Source of the DNA: Welwitschia mirabilis
Taxonomy: Eukaryota; Gnetophyta; Gnetopsida; Welwitschiales
NCBI GenBank assembly: GCA_051453625.1
Contig: JBOZIK010000001.1
Coordinates: 42,755,287-42,778,725 of the forward strand
Direction of reading: 5' to 3'
DNA length: 23,439 bases
How positions within the stretch are numbered: the stretch's first letter is position 1; every line of letters begins with the position of its first letter. Under the pieces are notes generated by a model. It had not been told where the DNA came from. It saw nothing but the letters and a program-made list of their open reading frames with translations, and did not search any database. Below are positions 1 through 10,175 of this stretch, in pieces. A program made the position numbers and the translations under genes.

Positions 1-581
1 AGCATTAAGTGCCTATCTAATATTCTTATGCTAGTACTCTTTTGCCATCACTATGGTAAAGTAACTTCTTAAAAAATTTGAAGACCATTAATCCTTATTA
101 TTTAACATTCTACGTTTCTCTATGCCTAAGGAAAATCTGTTTCTTTGTGTTAGCAAGAACTTATTTCCTAAGCCCCAAAACATTAATGTTATATTTTCAA
201 CAAAAAAATTAAATTGTCATATCTAAAAATGAAAAAAATTGCATAAGGAATATGGTTTTTTTTTAAGTGGCTAAGATAACAAGGTCTTCTGGCCACTATT
301 TTATCTATCATAAAGCATAAAATTATGTTATAATATGAATTACCCCATTAAATTTACTACTATATAAGTTTAAAAATAAAAATATTAATATATATTCTTT
401 TGTGTTTTTAAGACCTCTTATTGGAAAATGTGCAAATAAAACTGAAATTTCAAAACAAATTCCACTTTGTGCTTCCCTTATTGGTATATTATTTTACACA
501 TTCTTAGGAAAATTACTTCCCTTATTGGTTTATTTATAAGAAATGATGCTTGCAAGAAGGACATGGGAGATAGAATATATA
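1..581. other. AT-rich sequence, no gene seen
   Basis: Very AT-rich DNA with many short A and T runs. Reading frames are broken by frequent stops on both strands. I recognise no coding, RNA or mobile-element signature. The long open frames that appear to cross its right end exist only because the adjoining N run is read as open. Confidence 0.6.
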
Positions 582-1532
582 NNNNNNNNNNNNNNNNNNN
601 NNNNNNNNNNNNNNNNNNNNNNNNNNNNNNNNNNNNNNNNNNNNNNNNNNNNNNNNNNNNNNNNNNNNNNNNNNNNNNNNNNNNNNNNNNNNNNNNNNNN
701 NNNNNNNNNNNNNNNNNNNNNNNNNNNNNNNNNNNNNNNNNNNNNNNNNNNNNNNNNNNNNNNNNNNNNNNNNNNNNNNNNNNNNNNNNNNNNNNNNNNN
801 NNNNNNNNNNNNNNNNNNNNNNNNNNNNNNNNNNNNNNNNNNNNNNNNNNNNNNNNNNNNNNNNNNNNNNNNNNNNNNNNNNNNNNNNNNNNNNNNNNNN
901 NNNNNNNNNNNNNNNNNNNNNNNNNNNNNNNNNNNNNNNNNNNNNNNNNNNNNNNNNNNNNNNNNNNNNNNNNNNNNNNNNNNNNNNNNNNNNNNNNNNN
1001 NNNNNNNNNNNNNNNNNNNNNNNNNNNNNNNNNNNNNNNNNNNNNNNNNNNNNNNNNNNNNNNNNNNNNNNNNNNNNNNNNNNNNNNNNNNNNNNNNNNN
1101 NNNNNNNNNNNNNNNNNNNNNNNNNNNNNNNNNNNNNNNNNNNNNNNNNNNNNNNNNNNNNNNNNNNNNNNNNNNNNNNNNNNNNNNNNNNNNNNNNNNN
1201 NNNNNNNNNNNNNNNNNNNNNNNNNNNNNNNNNNNNNNNNNNNNNNNNNNNNNNNNNNNNNNNNNNNNNNNNNNNNNNNNNNNNNNNNNNNNNNNNNNNN
1301 NNNNNNNNNNNNNNNNNNNNNNNNNNNNNNNNNNNNNNNNNNNNNNNNNNNNNNNNNNNNNNNNNNNNNNNNNNNNNNNNNNNNNNNNNNNNNNNNNNNN
1401 NNNNNNNNNNNNNNNNNNNNNNNNNNNNNNNNNNNNNNNNNNNNNNNNNNNNNNNNNNNNNNNNNNNNNNNNNNNNNNNNNNNNNNNNNNNNNNNNNNNN
1501 NNNNNNNNNNNNNNNNNNNNNNNNNNNNNNNN
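582..1532. other. Assembly gap, 951 N
   Basis: Run of 951 unknown bases. The length is not a round placeholder, so it was probably estimated. Nothing can be said about its content. Confidence 0.99.
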
Positions 1533-1557
1533 ACAAAAAAAGTAAACCACACACTGT

Positions 1558-1618
1558 AAATGCTCTCTGCAAAAAGGTAAAGAATGAAATCTTTCCTATA
1601 AATGCTCTCTTTGCAAAG
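1558..1618. repeat. Short direct repeat, period 42
   Basis: The motif AAATGCTCTCTGCAAA at 1558 recurs as AAATGCTCTCTTTGCAAAG at 1600. The spacer between them is A-rich. It is probably a small tandem duplication inside decayed repeat DNA. Confidence 0.5.
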
Positions 1619-1734
1619 CCAAGGCCATTAATACCAAGATGCAGTTGAATAAAACTTTAAAAACAGAAATCATGGACAAAAAATACTTAAAATGGTATTA
1701 TGGTATGTATTTATACAATTATTTATAACCAAAA

Positions 1735-1790
1735 AGATCCTATCATTTACAAATAAAATAGATATCTTACATAACACAACACACTAGTAT
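1735..1790. repeat. 56-bp repeat, copy A (partner at window end)
   Basis: This block matches 23384-23439 at 51 of 56 positions without an indel. On the left the match fades within a few bases of 1735 and 23384. On the right the partner runs off the window, so the true repeat may be longer. The two copies are in the same orientation, 21.6 kb apart. They could be two copies of a dispersed repeat, or parts of two terminal or internal regions of one outer element. Confidence 0.75.
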
Positions 1791-2237
1791 AGTCAGGAAT
1801 GAACACGAATGTTGTATCTCATTGAAGACTTATGAGAGGGGAATAAGGATTGATTTGCACAAGTAAATGGTGACCAAACTTAAGAAAAAAGCAAAAAGTT
1901 AAGATGCAATGCAAAAGTAAAATGCAACTAACTAAATGCAATGCAAAATAAATCTAAAATACTTCCCTTAGCTTTAATAAATGCTACCCTTAAGATCTAT
2001 ATCACCAATGAAATTGTCACTAGATCAAGGGAAATATAAACCATAAGGGACATCTGAAAAATCTAAATGCAATAATGAAAACATAGTTTATATTAAATAG
2101 GAACTAGCATTTGGGTTAAAAAATAGTTGGGCCTCAATGGAGGATGCACAGCCCTTCACCAAGGGAATTTCTTTATGCAATGCTTGAGATGGATCTCTCA
2201 TCCTTTGATTTCCTACCCTAAGAATTTTTAGTGCATT
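1791..2237. other. A-rich sequence left of giant LTR unit 1
   Basis: No gene recognised. It contains reiterated ATGCAATGCAAAA-type words around 1900-1950. It may be the continuation of the 56-bp repeat starting at 1735, because the partner copy leaves the window at the same point. It ends where the TGTAATACTCC terminus of unit 1 begins. Confidence 0.4.
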
Positions 2238-2810
2238 TGTAATACTCCAATTTTTAATGTAGAATTTTTTATATCATTATTACTATTTTACATTTGTCAT
2301 GAATTGGAGCTTAGTTTAACCAAAATACTAATTTCAATGTACAATTAATTTATATCTTTATTTAAAGATTTTGTGGAGGACTTTGATGATTTGTTTTTAA
2401 TTGTTATAGTGGGTATGTAATGTGATGAATTTATAAATTATGTATTAATTTTATGTGAATTAAATAATTTTTTTACCATTAGACTCATTAATTAATATAG
2501 CTTATTTTCTGGTTAAAGTTCCTTATATCTATTATGATAATTGGCAAATGCACCCAAATGGTAAACTAATTATTCATGTCTTTACTCCTTATATTAATAT
2601 CTAAGCCTACTGTTTAGCTCTTTGAATTCTTTATTTTTTTGCCTATAATATATGGCAGAATACTTCAAATGAAGTATAATAATTAATGGATATATAATTA
2701 AGTATATAAATGATATACGATATAAATAATAAATATGAAAAATATAATATATATACCTAATTATGTATTTTCTATATACATGTATATTTATGTAAATGAG
2801 TATAGTTTTT

Positions 2811-2990
2811 AGATAAGGGTCTTAATAAAAGAAAAGAAAGGCTAAGTAGTAGGTGAGGAAGTAGTTGAAGAACTAAAGAATTTGATGAAGGGAGTCGATG
2901 GATTACCAAACTCACTATCATGTATTGATAGGAGGCATAGTGAAAGAGTCTCAGTTTCCACTTAGAAATTGTAGATAAATCAGTAGCAGT
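2811..2990 (+). pseudogene. Broken counterpart of the unit-2 open frame
   Basis: It aligns without indels to the start of the open frame at 12615 in unit 2, sharing a core that reads KNLMKGV...LPNSL..CID. Here the frame has a stop near its start and several after the CID segment. The product family is not recognised. It could be an old captured exon or chance openness in LTR DNA; the shared frame alone does not show coding. Confidence 0.3.
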
Positions 2991-3200
2991 AGCTCAAATC
3001 AAACATCAGATTTCAGATTCATTTTATGCTTAGTACTTACTTCTCTATTTTTCCTCTCCCTCTCACACATGTACTTCCCTTCTCCAACACGGATTTACTG
3101 CTTTTTCTCTTTCTTTGTAATTCCTTCAAACAAGTCAAAGTTTTTAAATGTAGGCTTTAGGTTTCTCTTGCATCGCTGTATAAATTACTATGCTAAATTT

Positions 3201-4147
3201 TTCTTTAGAAAATGGCAAGCAAAAAATCTATAGTATGAAGGCTTTCACAACTACATTTTCATCCCTACAACTTTAGCATAAAGTAAGAGCTAAGAGTAAT
3301 AAGGGATGGATGGTATTTATGCTGGCGAGTATGAGAAGAACTAACTCTAGTGATTGCATGGGCTAAAGACATGGAAAATGCACAGGTACCATTAAGATCA
3401 TAGATGTAAGCATGCATACGAGCAGATAGAGAAAAAAGGCTTTTTTATTCGAGCAATCTGTCCTTGAAACACACTGTAGCATAGGCATGTGATGCTCATG
3501 AGAGTCTCTTCTAAACATCCAAGACTCTAGCATAGGAAAATGGTAATACTCGAGAGCTTTAAATACAAAGATTTCCTTTGGACTTGAAGGATCTTAAGTG
3601 AACCGAAGATGCCTCATAGAGTAGTCAAAGGAATGGAACGCGACTATCATGAATAACTAGTTTTCGATTTGCTATTCCTTATGACATAAAAAGTCTTTAT
3701 GATAGGAGGTGGGTGATACAACTCCTGGGATTGAGAACTAAGGAGAAATGGATTGTATGGTATTCTAGTGTAAGTTTAAGAATGATATGGAAAAACCAAG
3801 AGCTAGGACCNNNNNNNNNNNNNNNNNNNNNNNNNNNNNNNNNNNNNNNNNNNNNNNNNNNNNNNNNNNNNNNNNNNNNNNNNNNNNNNNNNNNNNNNNN
3901 NNNNNNNNNNNNNNNNNNNNNNNNNNNNNNNNNNNNNNNNNNNNNNNNNNNNNNNNNNNNNNNNNNNNNNNNNAGAACATCATGTAAATAACGGAGCAAG
4001 CAACAGAGAGTAAGTGGCTTGAAGCTACAAATGACATGGAAATGCAGAGAGGCACCAAAAGGCATGAAATAATGAAACAGTACAAGGTAGAGAGAAAAGG
4101 CACGAGGCTATTCGATAACATAGACTAGATTGTGCGGTGGCACAAAG
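3201..4147. other. Unassigned sequence inside unit 1
   Basis: It has a more balanced base composition than its surroundings and no recognisable domain in any frame. It contains the gap at 3811-3973. I found no counterpart in unit 2, so it may be an insertion or a part deleted from unit 2. The open frames touching the gap are artefacts of N. Confidence 0.45.
3811..3973. other. Assembly gap, 163 N
   Basis: Run of 163 unknown bases within unit 1. Confidence 0.99.
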
Positions 4148-4304
4148 TGTTAAAAATATAAGTGGGTGTTATCCCATATTGATGAAATAGAAGGCCTTGA
4201 TCATAAATATAAAACTTGTAAATCACTTCACCTAATGCCAATTGGTTTTGAGTTGGAACCTCACTTGCTTTATATGTGCTCAGGCCAAATTATAAAATTT
4301 ATTA
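4148..4304 (+). repeat. Left LTR of the TRIM-like element
   Basis: About 157 bp, from TGTTAAAAATATAAG to the base before the primer-binding site. It ends TTATTA rather than the usual CA, probably through mutation. Most of it is shared with 4438-4548, including the CACCTAATGCCAATTGG segment. Confidence 0.75.
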
Positions 4305-4316
4305 TGGTATCAGAAT
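4305..4316 (+). promoter_or_regulatory. Primer-binding site of the TRIM-like element
   Basis: TGGTATCAGAAT differs from the initiator-Met-tRNA complement TGGTATCAGAGC in its last two bases. It abuts the left LTR, which is where a minus-strand primer site belongs. Confidence 0.75.
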
Positions 4317-4332
4317 GGGTTGCTCTTGGGTC

Positions 4333-4403
4333 ATCGCAATAATGAGCAGCATGATCATTATACCTCCTCGTGAGTCATCACAATAATGAGTGGCATGGTC
4401 ATA
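4333..4403 (+). repeat. Internal duplication in the TRIM-like element
   Basis: GTCATCGCAATAATGAGCAG is followed about 37 bp later by GTCATCACAATAATGAGTGG, and both continue with GCATG(A/G)TCAT. The duplicate makes up much of the tiny internal region. Confidence 0.7.
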
Positions 4404-4427
4404 TGTTTGGCTGAGTTAGCCTACATG

Positions 4428-4437
4428 TGAGGGGGCG
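4428..4437 (+). promoter_or_regulatory. Polypurine tract of the TRIM-like element
   Basis: GTGAGGGGGCG lies directly before the TGTTGAAAATA start of the right LTR, the expected place for the plus-strand primer. It is purine-rich rather than purely purine. Confidence 0.6.
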
Positions 4438-4548
4438 TGTTGAAAATATAAGTGGGTTAAAATATAAAACTTGTAAATCACTCCACCTAATGCCAATTGG
4501 TTTTGGATTGGAACCTCACTTTCTTTATATGTGCTTGGGCTAAATTAT
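4438..4548 (+). repeat. Right LTR of the TRIM-like element (shortened)
   Basis: About 111 bp that match the left LTR, but without an inner block of about 36 bp and without the last bases. It breaks off at TGTTGGGATATGC, which itself looks like the start of another LTR, so a later insertion may have cut the end. Confidence 0.65.
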
Positions 4549-5219
4549 GTTGGGATATGCTATTTAACTCATTAAATGCAACCCAAAGCCATTCAAAATA
4601 TAACTTCTAAAATTAATGACAATGTAGCAATTGCAACAGAAATAAATAACTTATTCTAAATGAATGTGAGAATCTTTCTGCACCAGCACAAGGGAAAAAT
4701 TTAACACAACATACTTCAGGAGCCACACTGGTAAAAAGCATAGACAAAGAGGCTAGGCAGAGAAGAAATTTTACCAAAGAAATAACAAAAGTTAGTGTAA
4801 AAAATAAGATGGAGAGAAACCATGCTGGTGTAAATGCTAGCGATAATGCACCGATGGAAAGCTGTAACTCAAAAAGAAAACCATCTATTAAAGATGAAAT
4901 TTTTGCATGATGAAGGATGAGTATGAGCTAGGAGGCACTTTCTCTGTACAGAGACATTATAAGGGCAATGTGGTTCTCCTTTGACCCAACTAAAAAGGAA
5001 TTCTTTGGCGTGATATTTTTGGAAGCTAATGTCTACAAGGAGTTCGAGGAGGTACATCATGAGACCAATCCAGAAATTCTTATGCAATTGCTTATTAGTG
5101 GGAGTAATGCTATCCAAAAATCCATTGATATGGTAGTGGAGAAGCATTGCCAAATTTTGAAGAACGAAAATAAAACGAATTGGATGCTCAGAATAGGACA
5201 ACATTAATAGGCTTCATCA
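4549..5219 (+). other. Unassigned sequence with a 79-residue open frame
   Basis: Less AT-rich than its surroundings. A frame starting at the ATG at 4968 and closing at 5207 gives 79 residues, beginning MWFSFDPTKKEFFGVIFLEA, acidic in the middle (KEFEEVHHE) and without a membrane segment. The opposite strand is also open over most of the stretch, which weakens the case for coding. I recognise no family. It could be a fragment of a retroelement protein or a captured exon. No splice or promoter signal is convincing. Confidence 0.3.
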
Positions 5220-5610
5220 TGTGCTATGCATAATTTAGAGGGTTTGGTATATCTAGAAAGGTTGTCAACATACTTTTGAAGTCCAAAAGGTATGTTTCTA
5301 TAATAATTTTGATAATGTTTTTCCTTTAGTTTCTATCTCTGAGAATAATGTAATATTCAGAATCATAAAATACTTATTAGGACAAACAATAAGATTTAGC
5401 CCAACCTTTATGACTATATTAAGTCTTTAAATTAATTATTCATTTTATTAAAAATAAAAGTCCCTTCAATATTAATTGGTGATCCAATCTTTGGCTTACA
5501 AATGTTTTAATGCTATATCTATTATATTCATAGTCACCATACAGATGGCTTATTAAATGTTTCTAATTATCCAAGTAATTTTGTCTATAGCTTGTATAAT
5601 TCTACGGTGA
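5220..5610. other. AT-rich sequence, no gene seen
   Basis: No coding frame, repeat or RNA signature recognised. It leads into the extreme AT-rich block. Confidence 0.5.
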
Positions 5611-7011
5611 ATACTTAATTTGTATCAATCTCATCTATTATCATGTTTATATTACTTATCTATACCATTGTATCTTCATGTCCTTTATATCTTTTACAAT
5701 TTATACTTCATAATTTACTACTTGTATAAATGTTTCATACCTGTTAACAAATATATAACAACATATAAGCTTAAACATAAAGATATAATTATATTGTATG
5801 ATATTATATCTCATATACATTATACTATTTTTCACATGTATTATGTTACATATTATACCATAATATCTTATACCACACATATATTATATTATATTACACC
5901 ATATGTTATAGTACATTATATAGCATTATATTAAACTAAATATTGTGCATCATAATATATTGTATATATGTTAAATTATACAATACCATATTATAATATA
6001 TTTTATCATATGTTTAATATTACATATACATTATATTATGTTGTATAACATTATATTATATAATGTAATGCATATTATACTGTATTACATTTCATTATGT
6101 TATAATTGTATTACACTACATAAATATTAAAATGCACTATGATATGGAATTTTAGATTATGTTATATTATATTGTGTAGTATGTTCTACATTATCTTAAA
6201 GTATATTATTGTATCACATATTATGCTATATTATATTAAATCATATTCTTGTGATATGTATTATATTATCTTATATTAAATTATGTTATGGTATATTGTA
6301 TTGTTGCTTCATATTATATTGCATTAAATCATGTCATCCCATGTGCATAATGTGCATAGTAATACATTATATTCCACTATAGAATATGCTCAATAAAATG
6401 ATATTTTAGACGGTGTTGTCTCATATGGGAAGTATTACTTATGTATTGTATTACATTATATTATAATATACTATTTGACATTGATATATTGTAATATGTT
6501 ATATTGAATTATATTTCATTATGTTAATTTATACAAATAATGTTACATATAATTAGATTGTAATTACACCATATTATTATAATATTTCATGTTAGGTATT
6601 ATATCCAATAAATTAAATCACTTATGTATCATATTATATAATAGTATATGCATTATATGCATAATATTATATTACTTAAGATTTAATTGCATCATATGCA
6701 TAATGTTATAAGTGTATTATAAAGGTAGATATTTTTATTGTGAAATTTATTAGAGGTACTAGTATCGATTTGATCAATAAGATCTTACATGATACATACT
6801 CTTATTTTTATCATCAATCTAACATGCAACTCTATACAAACTTATGTGATAGCCATATTGTGATTTTACATTATTATATCAAATTTATAACACATGTATT
6901 ATATTATATAATACATATTTATATATTATAATATATTAATTTAGATTATATTAAGTTATAATACAACATTATTTTTACCTTGTGTTATATTATAAATAGT
7001 ATATCATAGAT
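5611..7011. repeat. Extreme AT-rich block of unit 1
   Basis: About 1.4 kb made almost entirely of shuffled TATTATA, CATTATA and ATATGTTA words, a cryptic satellite-like composition. Frames that stay open here are low-complexity Tyr/Ile/His strings and not genes. A similar block stands at 9778-10180 and at about 14170-15110, so the composition belongs to the element family. Confidence 0.8.
6679..7011 (+). repeat. AT-block repeat R1
   Basis: A segment of about 330 bp containing CATATGCATAATGTTA, AAAGGTAGATAT, GAGGTACTAGTATC and GTGATAGCCATATTGTGATT. It recurs at 7112-7499 and at about 14390-14770, roughly 90% identical by eye. It ends at the gap. Confidence 0.8.
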
Positions 7012-7111
7012 NNNNNNNNNNNNNNNNNNNNNNNNNNNNNNNNNNNNNNNNNNNNNNNNNNNNNNNNNNNNNNNNNNNNNNNNNNNNNNNNNNNNNNNNN
7101 NNNNNNNNNNN
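7012..7111. other. Assembly gap, 100 N
   Basis: Exactly 100 N, probably a placeholder of unknown true length. It lies between two copies of the same repeat, where assemblies often fail. Confidence 0.99.
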
Positions 7112-7499
7112 CTTATGTTAAATTATGTTAATGTATATTATTTGATATTTAGTTGCCTCATATGCATAATGTTACAACTGTATTATAAAGGTAGATATAT
7201 TTACTGTGAAATGTGTTAAGAGGTACTAGTATCAATTTGATCAATAAGATATTACATGCATACATACTCTTATTTTTATCATTAATCTAATATGCAACTC
7301 TATACAAACTTATGTGATAGCCATATTGTGATTTTAAATCATTATATCAAATTTAGAATATGTATATTATATTATATAATACATATTTATATATTATACT
7401 ATATTAATTTAGATTATATTAAGTTATAATACAACATTGTTTTTACCTTATGTTATATTATAAATAGTATATCATAGATATGCTACATTATACAATATT
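7112..7499 (+). repeat. AT-block repeat R2
   Basis: Second copy of the R1 segment. It matches the unit-2 copy at about 14390-14770 more closely than R1 does in several diagnostic words, such as TTGCCTCATATGC. It is cut at 7499 by the LINE; its continuation resumes at 9778. Confidence 0.8.
7485..7499 (+). repeat. Target-site duplication, left copy
   Basis: ACATTATACAATATT here is repeated exactly at 9778-9792. It brackets the LINE and fits the 7-20 bp duplications made by L1-type insertion. Confidence 0.9.
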
Positions 7500-7754
7500 C
7501 TTTTTAAATCATTGAGATATCTCCATTCATGTTACTTATATGAGATGATTACATTACAAGATATTGACTTGGAGTCATTCATCTGGTCTCCCAATCACTA
7601 TAGAAAAGACTGGGTCACCCTTATAGAAGTCTACATTTCTCAAGAAATCTTAAATCTCTATTCATCAGGTTCTCTCTCCAGAGCCCCTTCAGTCGGGTGT
7701 GAATCTCAAACTGTATTTGCTTATAGTGTTCAGTCACTTCTAATCTTTTACTTT

Positions 7755-8640
7755 AGAATATTCTGATGTTGTGTTCATTCCAGACATGGTAAATGATGGC
7801 TACAATGGAGGTGCTAAGAATTTTATGTTTCATTCCACTTTTTCTGCAAGCATATGTGAGCATCCTTGTCCATGATTTTAATGAGTTTGGAATAGTATTG
7901 TGCCCAATCCAGGTTATTACTTTCTACAGAAGATCATTTGCCCATGGACATTAAAAGTAAAGGTGAGAAATGGATTCCAAATTGTCATTACACAGCACAC
8001 AGTTCTGGTTCGTTATTTGAAAGCCTATTTGAATCATCCTTTATATTGTAAAGAGCCTATCTTTTACTGTAATCTAAAGGTGGAATGAGTGCCTGGGGAC
8101 ATTTAATCTTCCCCATACAAATTTGGCTAATGAAAACTTCAAATCTACCTTTGTTGGCTCCTTATAATAGATTTGTATTAGGAATTTTCTTTGTTGGTTC
8201 TAAAATTTAGGCCTGGTGTGAAAGACTTGATGTGCTTTCTCTCTCAATTTTAGAATTTTCCTCCAATGTCAGCTAATGTCACGAGGTGGATAGTATGTCC
8301 ATATATCTATTCCTTTTAAATACACTTCATGGACCCATTTAATCCAAAGTGAATCTTTTTTCTTATGGATAAGCCACAGGTACTTTATGATTGTCGCTTT
8401 GTTCCAATGCTCCATGCTTTTGATGTTAAGGCCTCATTTTGACTTTGGAGATCAAGCTATATCCTAGCTCACATGAGCTTTTTTCAAAGTATTCTTTTAG
8501 CTCCATAGGAAGGAGCAGCAAATTGATGTAATTCTCTTGATAAATTCTTTGGAAAATAAAAAGATTTGAGCCCAGTAGACTTGTATGGAGAATAGAACTG
8601 AATTTACTAGTTGGCATATTCCTGCATAGGATAAGTGTCT
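7755..8640 (-). pseudogene. LINE C-terminal region with zf-RVT domain (broken)
   Basis: Read on the minus strand. From about 8600 down come VYWAQIFLFSKEFI, then NIKSMEHWNKAT, LWIKWVH and VYLKGIDIW, the thumb and linker typical of plant LINE polyproteins. Next is the zinc-binding part, NCVLCNDNLESISHLYF, then a stop and CPW at about 7942-8003, followed by YHVWNEHNIRIF near 7760-7800. The zf-RVT domain usually ends such proteins and probably helps bind the template RNA. Several stops interrupt it. Plus-strand frames at 7512-7766 and 7900-8088 are antisense shadows. Confidence 0.85.
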
Positions 8641-8736
8641 AGTGGACTACAAATTTATTCTACTTGTTATTCTATCAACGATGAATGAATAATCATCTTT
8701 TGTTCATCTTATGGGGGAGAGTGTCATACCTAGATA

Positions 8737-9777
8737 TTTCATTGGGAAGCGCCCCTAGTTAAAGCCTATTATGGAGAATATCTCCTTTCGAATCTTCTCA
8801 CTAACACTGCCAATATAGGTTGTGAACTTTTGAGTATTTGCTTGTAGTCCTGAGCTATTTGAGAATTCCCCAAAGGCCTTCATAAGGATATGCACTGAGG
8901 GAGCGTTGGCTTTAGAAAAGAGGAGGAGGTCATCTGCAAAGCATAAGTAAATCAATTGTGCATTCTTACACATAGGGTAAATCCTAAAGTTAAAGTTTTT
9001 GGTCATCATTTTCAAATTTCTAAATAGGTACTCCATGCCAATGACAAAGAGGAGGGGAGATGTTGGGTCGCCTTGTCTAAGTCCTCTTTTTCCTTTGAAT
9101 AAACCATGTATACCATCATTGAAAGATAATTAAAATGTTGGGGATGAGATACATATCATAATCCACTTGATAAATTTCTAGGGGAACTTTAATCTTATGA
9201 GCATGTTTTCTATAACTTTCCACTCAATGCTAGCGTAGGTCTTTCTAAGGTCAATTTTGAAGATGCAGCATGGAGAAACATTTTTTCTCTTGTAGTGTCT
9301 TAGCAGGTCTTAGCATATGAGTATATTGTATGTGATGGACCTCCCCTGTACAAATGCTCCCTGATTCTCATTGATGATAGTAGGAAGGATGAGCTTCATT
9401 CGGTTGCTAAGAATTTTAGTGATGGCCTTATACACTGGGTTGCAGCATGCTATTGGCCTAAAATCATTTGCATTCTGTGGATTTTGCACTTTAGGTATCA
9501 GTGCAAGTAATGTACAATTCAGCTCCTTTGGTAATTTGCAAGTTTTAAAGAAAACTTTGATGGCTTTGCAAATGTCATTTCCTATTATATCCTATGCCTT
9601 TTTGTAAAAACCATTCCCATAACTAGTTGGCCCTGGGCTTTTGCTTTCATTTTTAGAAAAGAAGGCATGTTTTATTTCCTTATTGTCAACAGGCTTGATA
9701 ATCTCAATTTGCTGCTTAATGCTGAGCAAGGGGCCTGCTCTACAAATATCATGGTTAATTGGAGTTATTGTCTGCTC
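8737..9777 (-). pseudogene. LINE reverse transcriptase (broken)
   Basis: Read on the minus strand. It begins within the fingers, with KSPGPTSYGNGFYKKA (last residue followed by a stop) and LNCTLLALIPKVQ, then NDFRPIACCN (about 9439-9468) and NENQGAFVQGRSI. Motif A follows as FKIDLRKTYASIEW, keeping the first Asp of the motif. The substrate-pocket motif GLRQGDPTSPLLF is at 9046-9084 and the catalytic FADD at 8929-8940. The enzyme would copy the element RNA at the nicked target. The longest clean stretch is 93 residues (8755-9036). Stops occur before, between and after the motifs. Confidence 0.93.
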
Positions 9778-9792
9778 ACATTATACAATATT
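9778..9792 (+). repeat. Target-site duplication, right copy
   Basis: Exact copy of the 15 bases at 7485-7499. The sequence that follows (ATTTTATATTATAA) continues the unit-2 empty site at 14771 onward. Confidence 0.9.
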
Positions 9793-10093
9793 ATTTTATA
9801 TTATAATCACATTATAGTATATCAAATTAAATATAATAGGTTATAGTATCTTGTGATTAGAATATCATATTATACTACAATTATAGTATTATATTATATT
9901 ACATTATAGCTATACTAGATTACATAATAATATTAGTGTGGTATGTATGGCATATTATCTTAAATTACATTGCATGTAGAATATATTATGTTGCATATAT
10001 ATAGCATTATATTATGTTTCATAATAGATGTAATATTATATTATTTTATAACATGGTATTTCATATGCATATTCTACTATACCATATGTGTAT

Positions 10094-10175
10094 CATTATA
10101 TTATCTCATAATAGGATAACCCATATATATATGATATTATATTATCTCACAACAGGATAACCCCTATATATAACA
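10094..10175 (+). repeat. 41-bp tandem duplication
   Basis: TTATATTATCTCA at 10096 returns at 10137, each followed by GGATAACCC and TATATATA. Unit 2 has a single, diverged version near 15065. Confidence 0.65.

Larger units (their letters stand above)
4148..4548 (+). mobile_element. TRIM-like miniature LTR retrotransposon
   Basis: Two direct repeats start with TGTT(A/G)AAAATATAAGTGGG, at 4148 and 4438. Directly after the first is TGGTATCAGAAT, a mutated tRNA-Met primer-binding site. Directly before the second is GTGAGGGGG, a purine tract suited to plus-strand priming. The space between the repeats is only about 133 bp and non-coding. Terminal repeats, primer site, tiny interior and purine tract in this order are the definition of terminal-repeat retrotransposons in miniature, which move using proteins of other elements. 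The right repeat lacks an inner block of about 36 bp and the last dozen bases. I see no clear target-site duplication. Confidence 0.75.
7500..9777 (-). mobile_element. 5'-truncated L1-type LINE
   Basis: A 2278-bp insertion read on the minus strand, bracketed by an exact 15-bp target-site duplication. Unit 2 has the uninterrupted site at 14756-14770. It holds the reverse transcriptase and the following zf-RVT region, but no endonuclease or ORF1 part, so it is 5'-truncated. The minus-strand 3' end is a short A-rich tail (TTTAAAAAG as read on the minus strand at 7500-7508). Stops and frameshifts make it inactive. It inserted after unit 1 was in place. Confidence 0.92.

Noticed and set aside
467-1648. 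Long open frames on both strands across the first gap
   Set aside because: They are open only because N codons are read through; the real flanks contribute a few dozen residues.
3697-4121. Frames across the second gap
   Set aside because: Same N artefact; the flanks show no domain.
5620-6931. Open frames rich in Tyr, Ile and His
   Set aside because: Low-complexity translation of the AT-rich block; not kept in the matching repeat copies.
5611-7499. CRISPR-like array in the AT-rich block
   Set aside because: The repeats are long and irregular, without evenly spaced unique spacers, and the genome is a plant.
7512-9607. Plus-strand frames at 7512-7766, 7900-8088 and 9371-9607
   Set aside because: Antisense to the LINE reverse transcriptase and zf-RVT region, which has clear family motifs on the minus strand.
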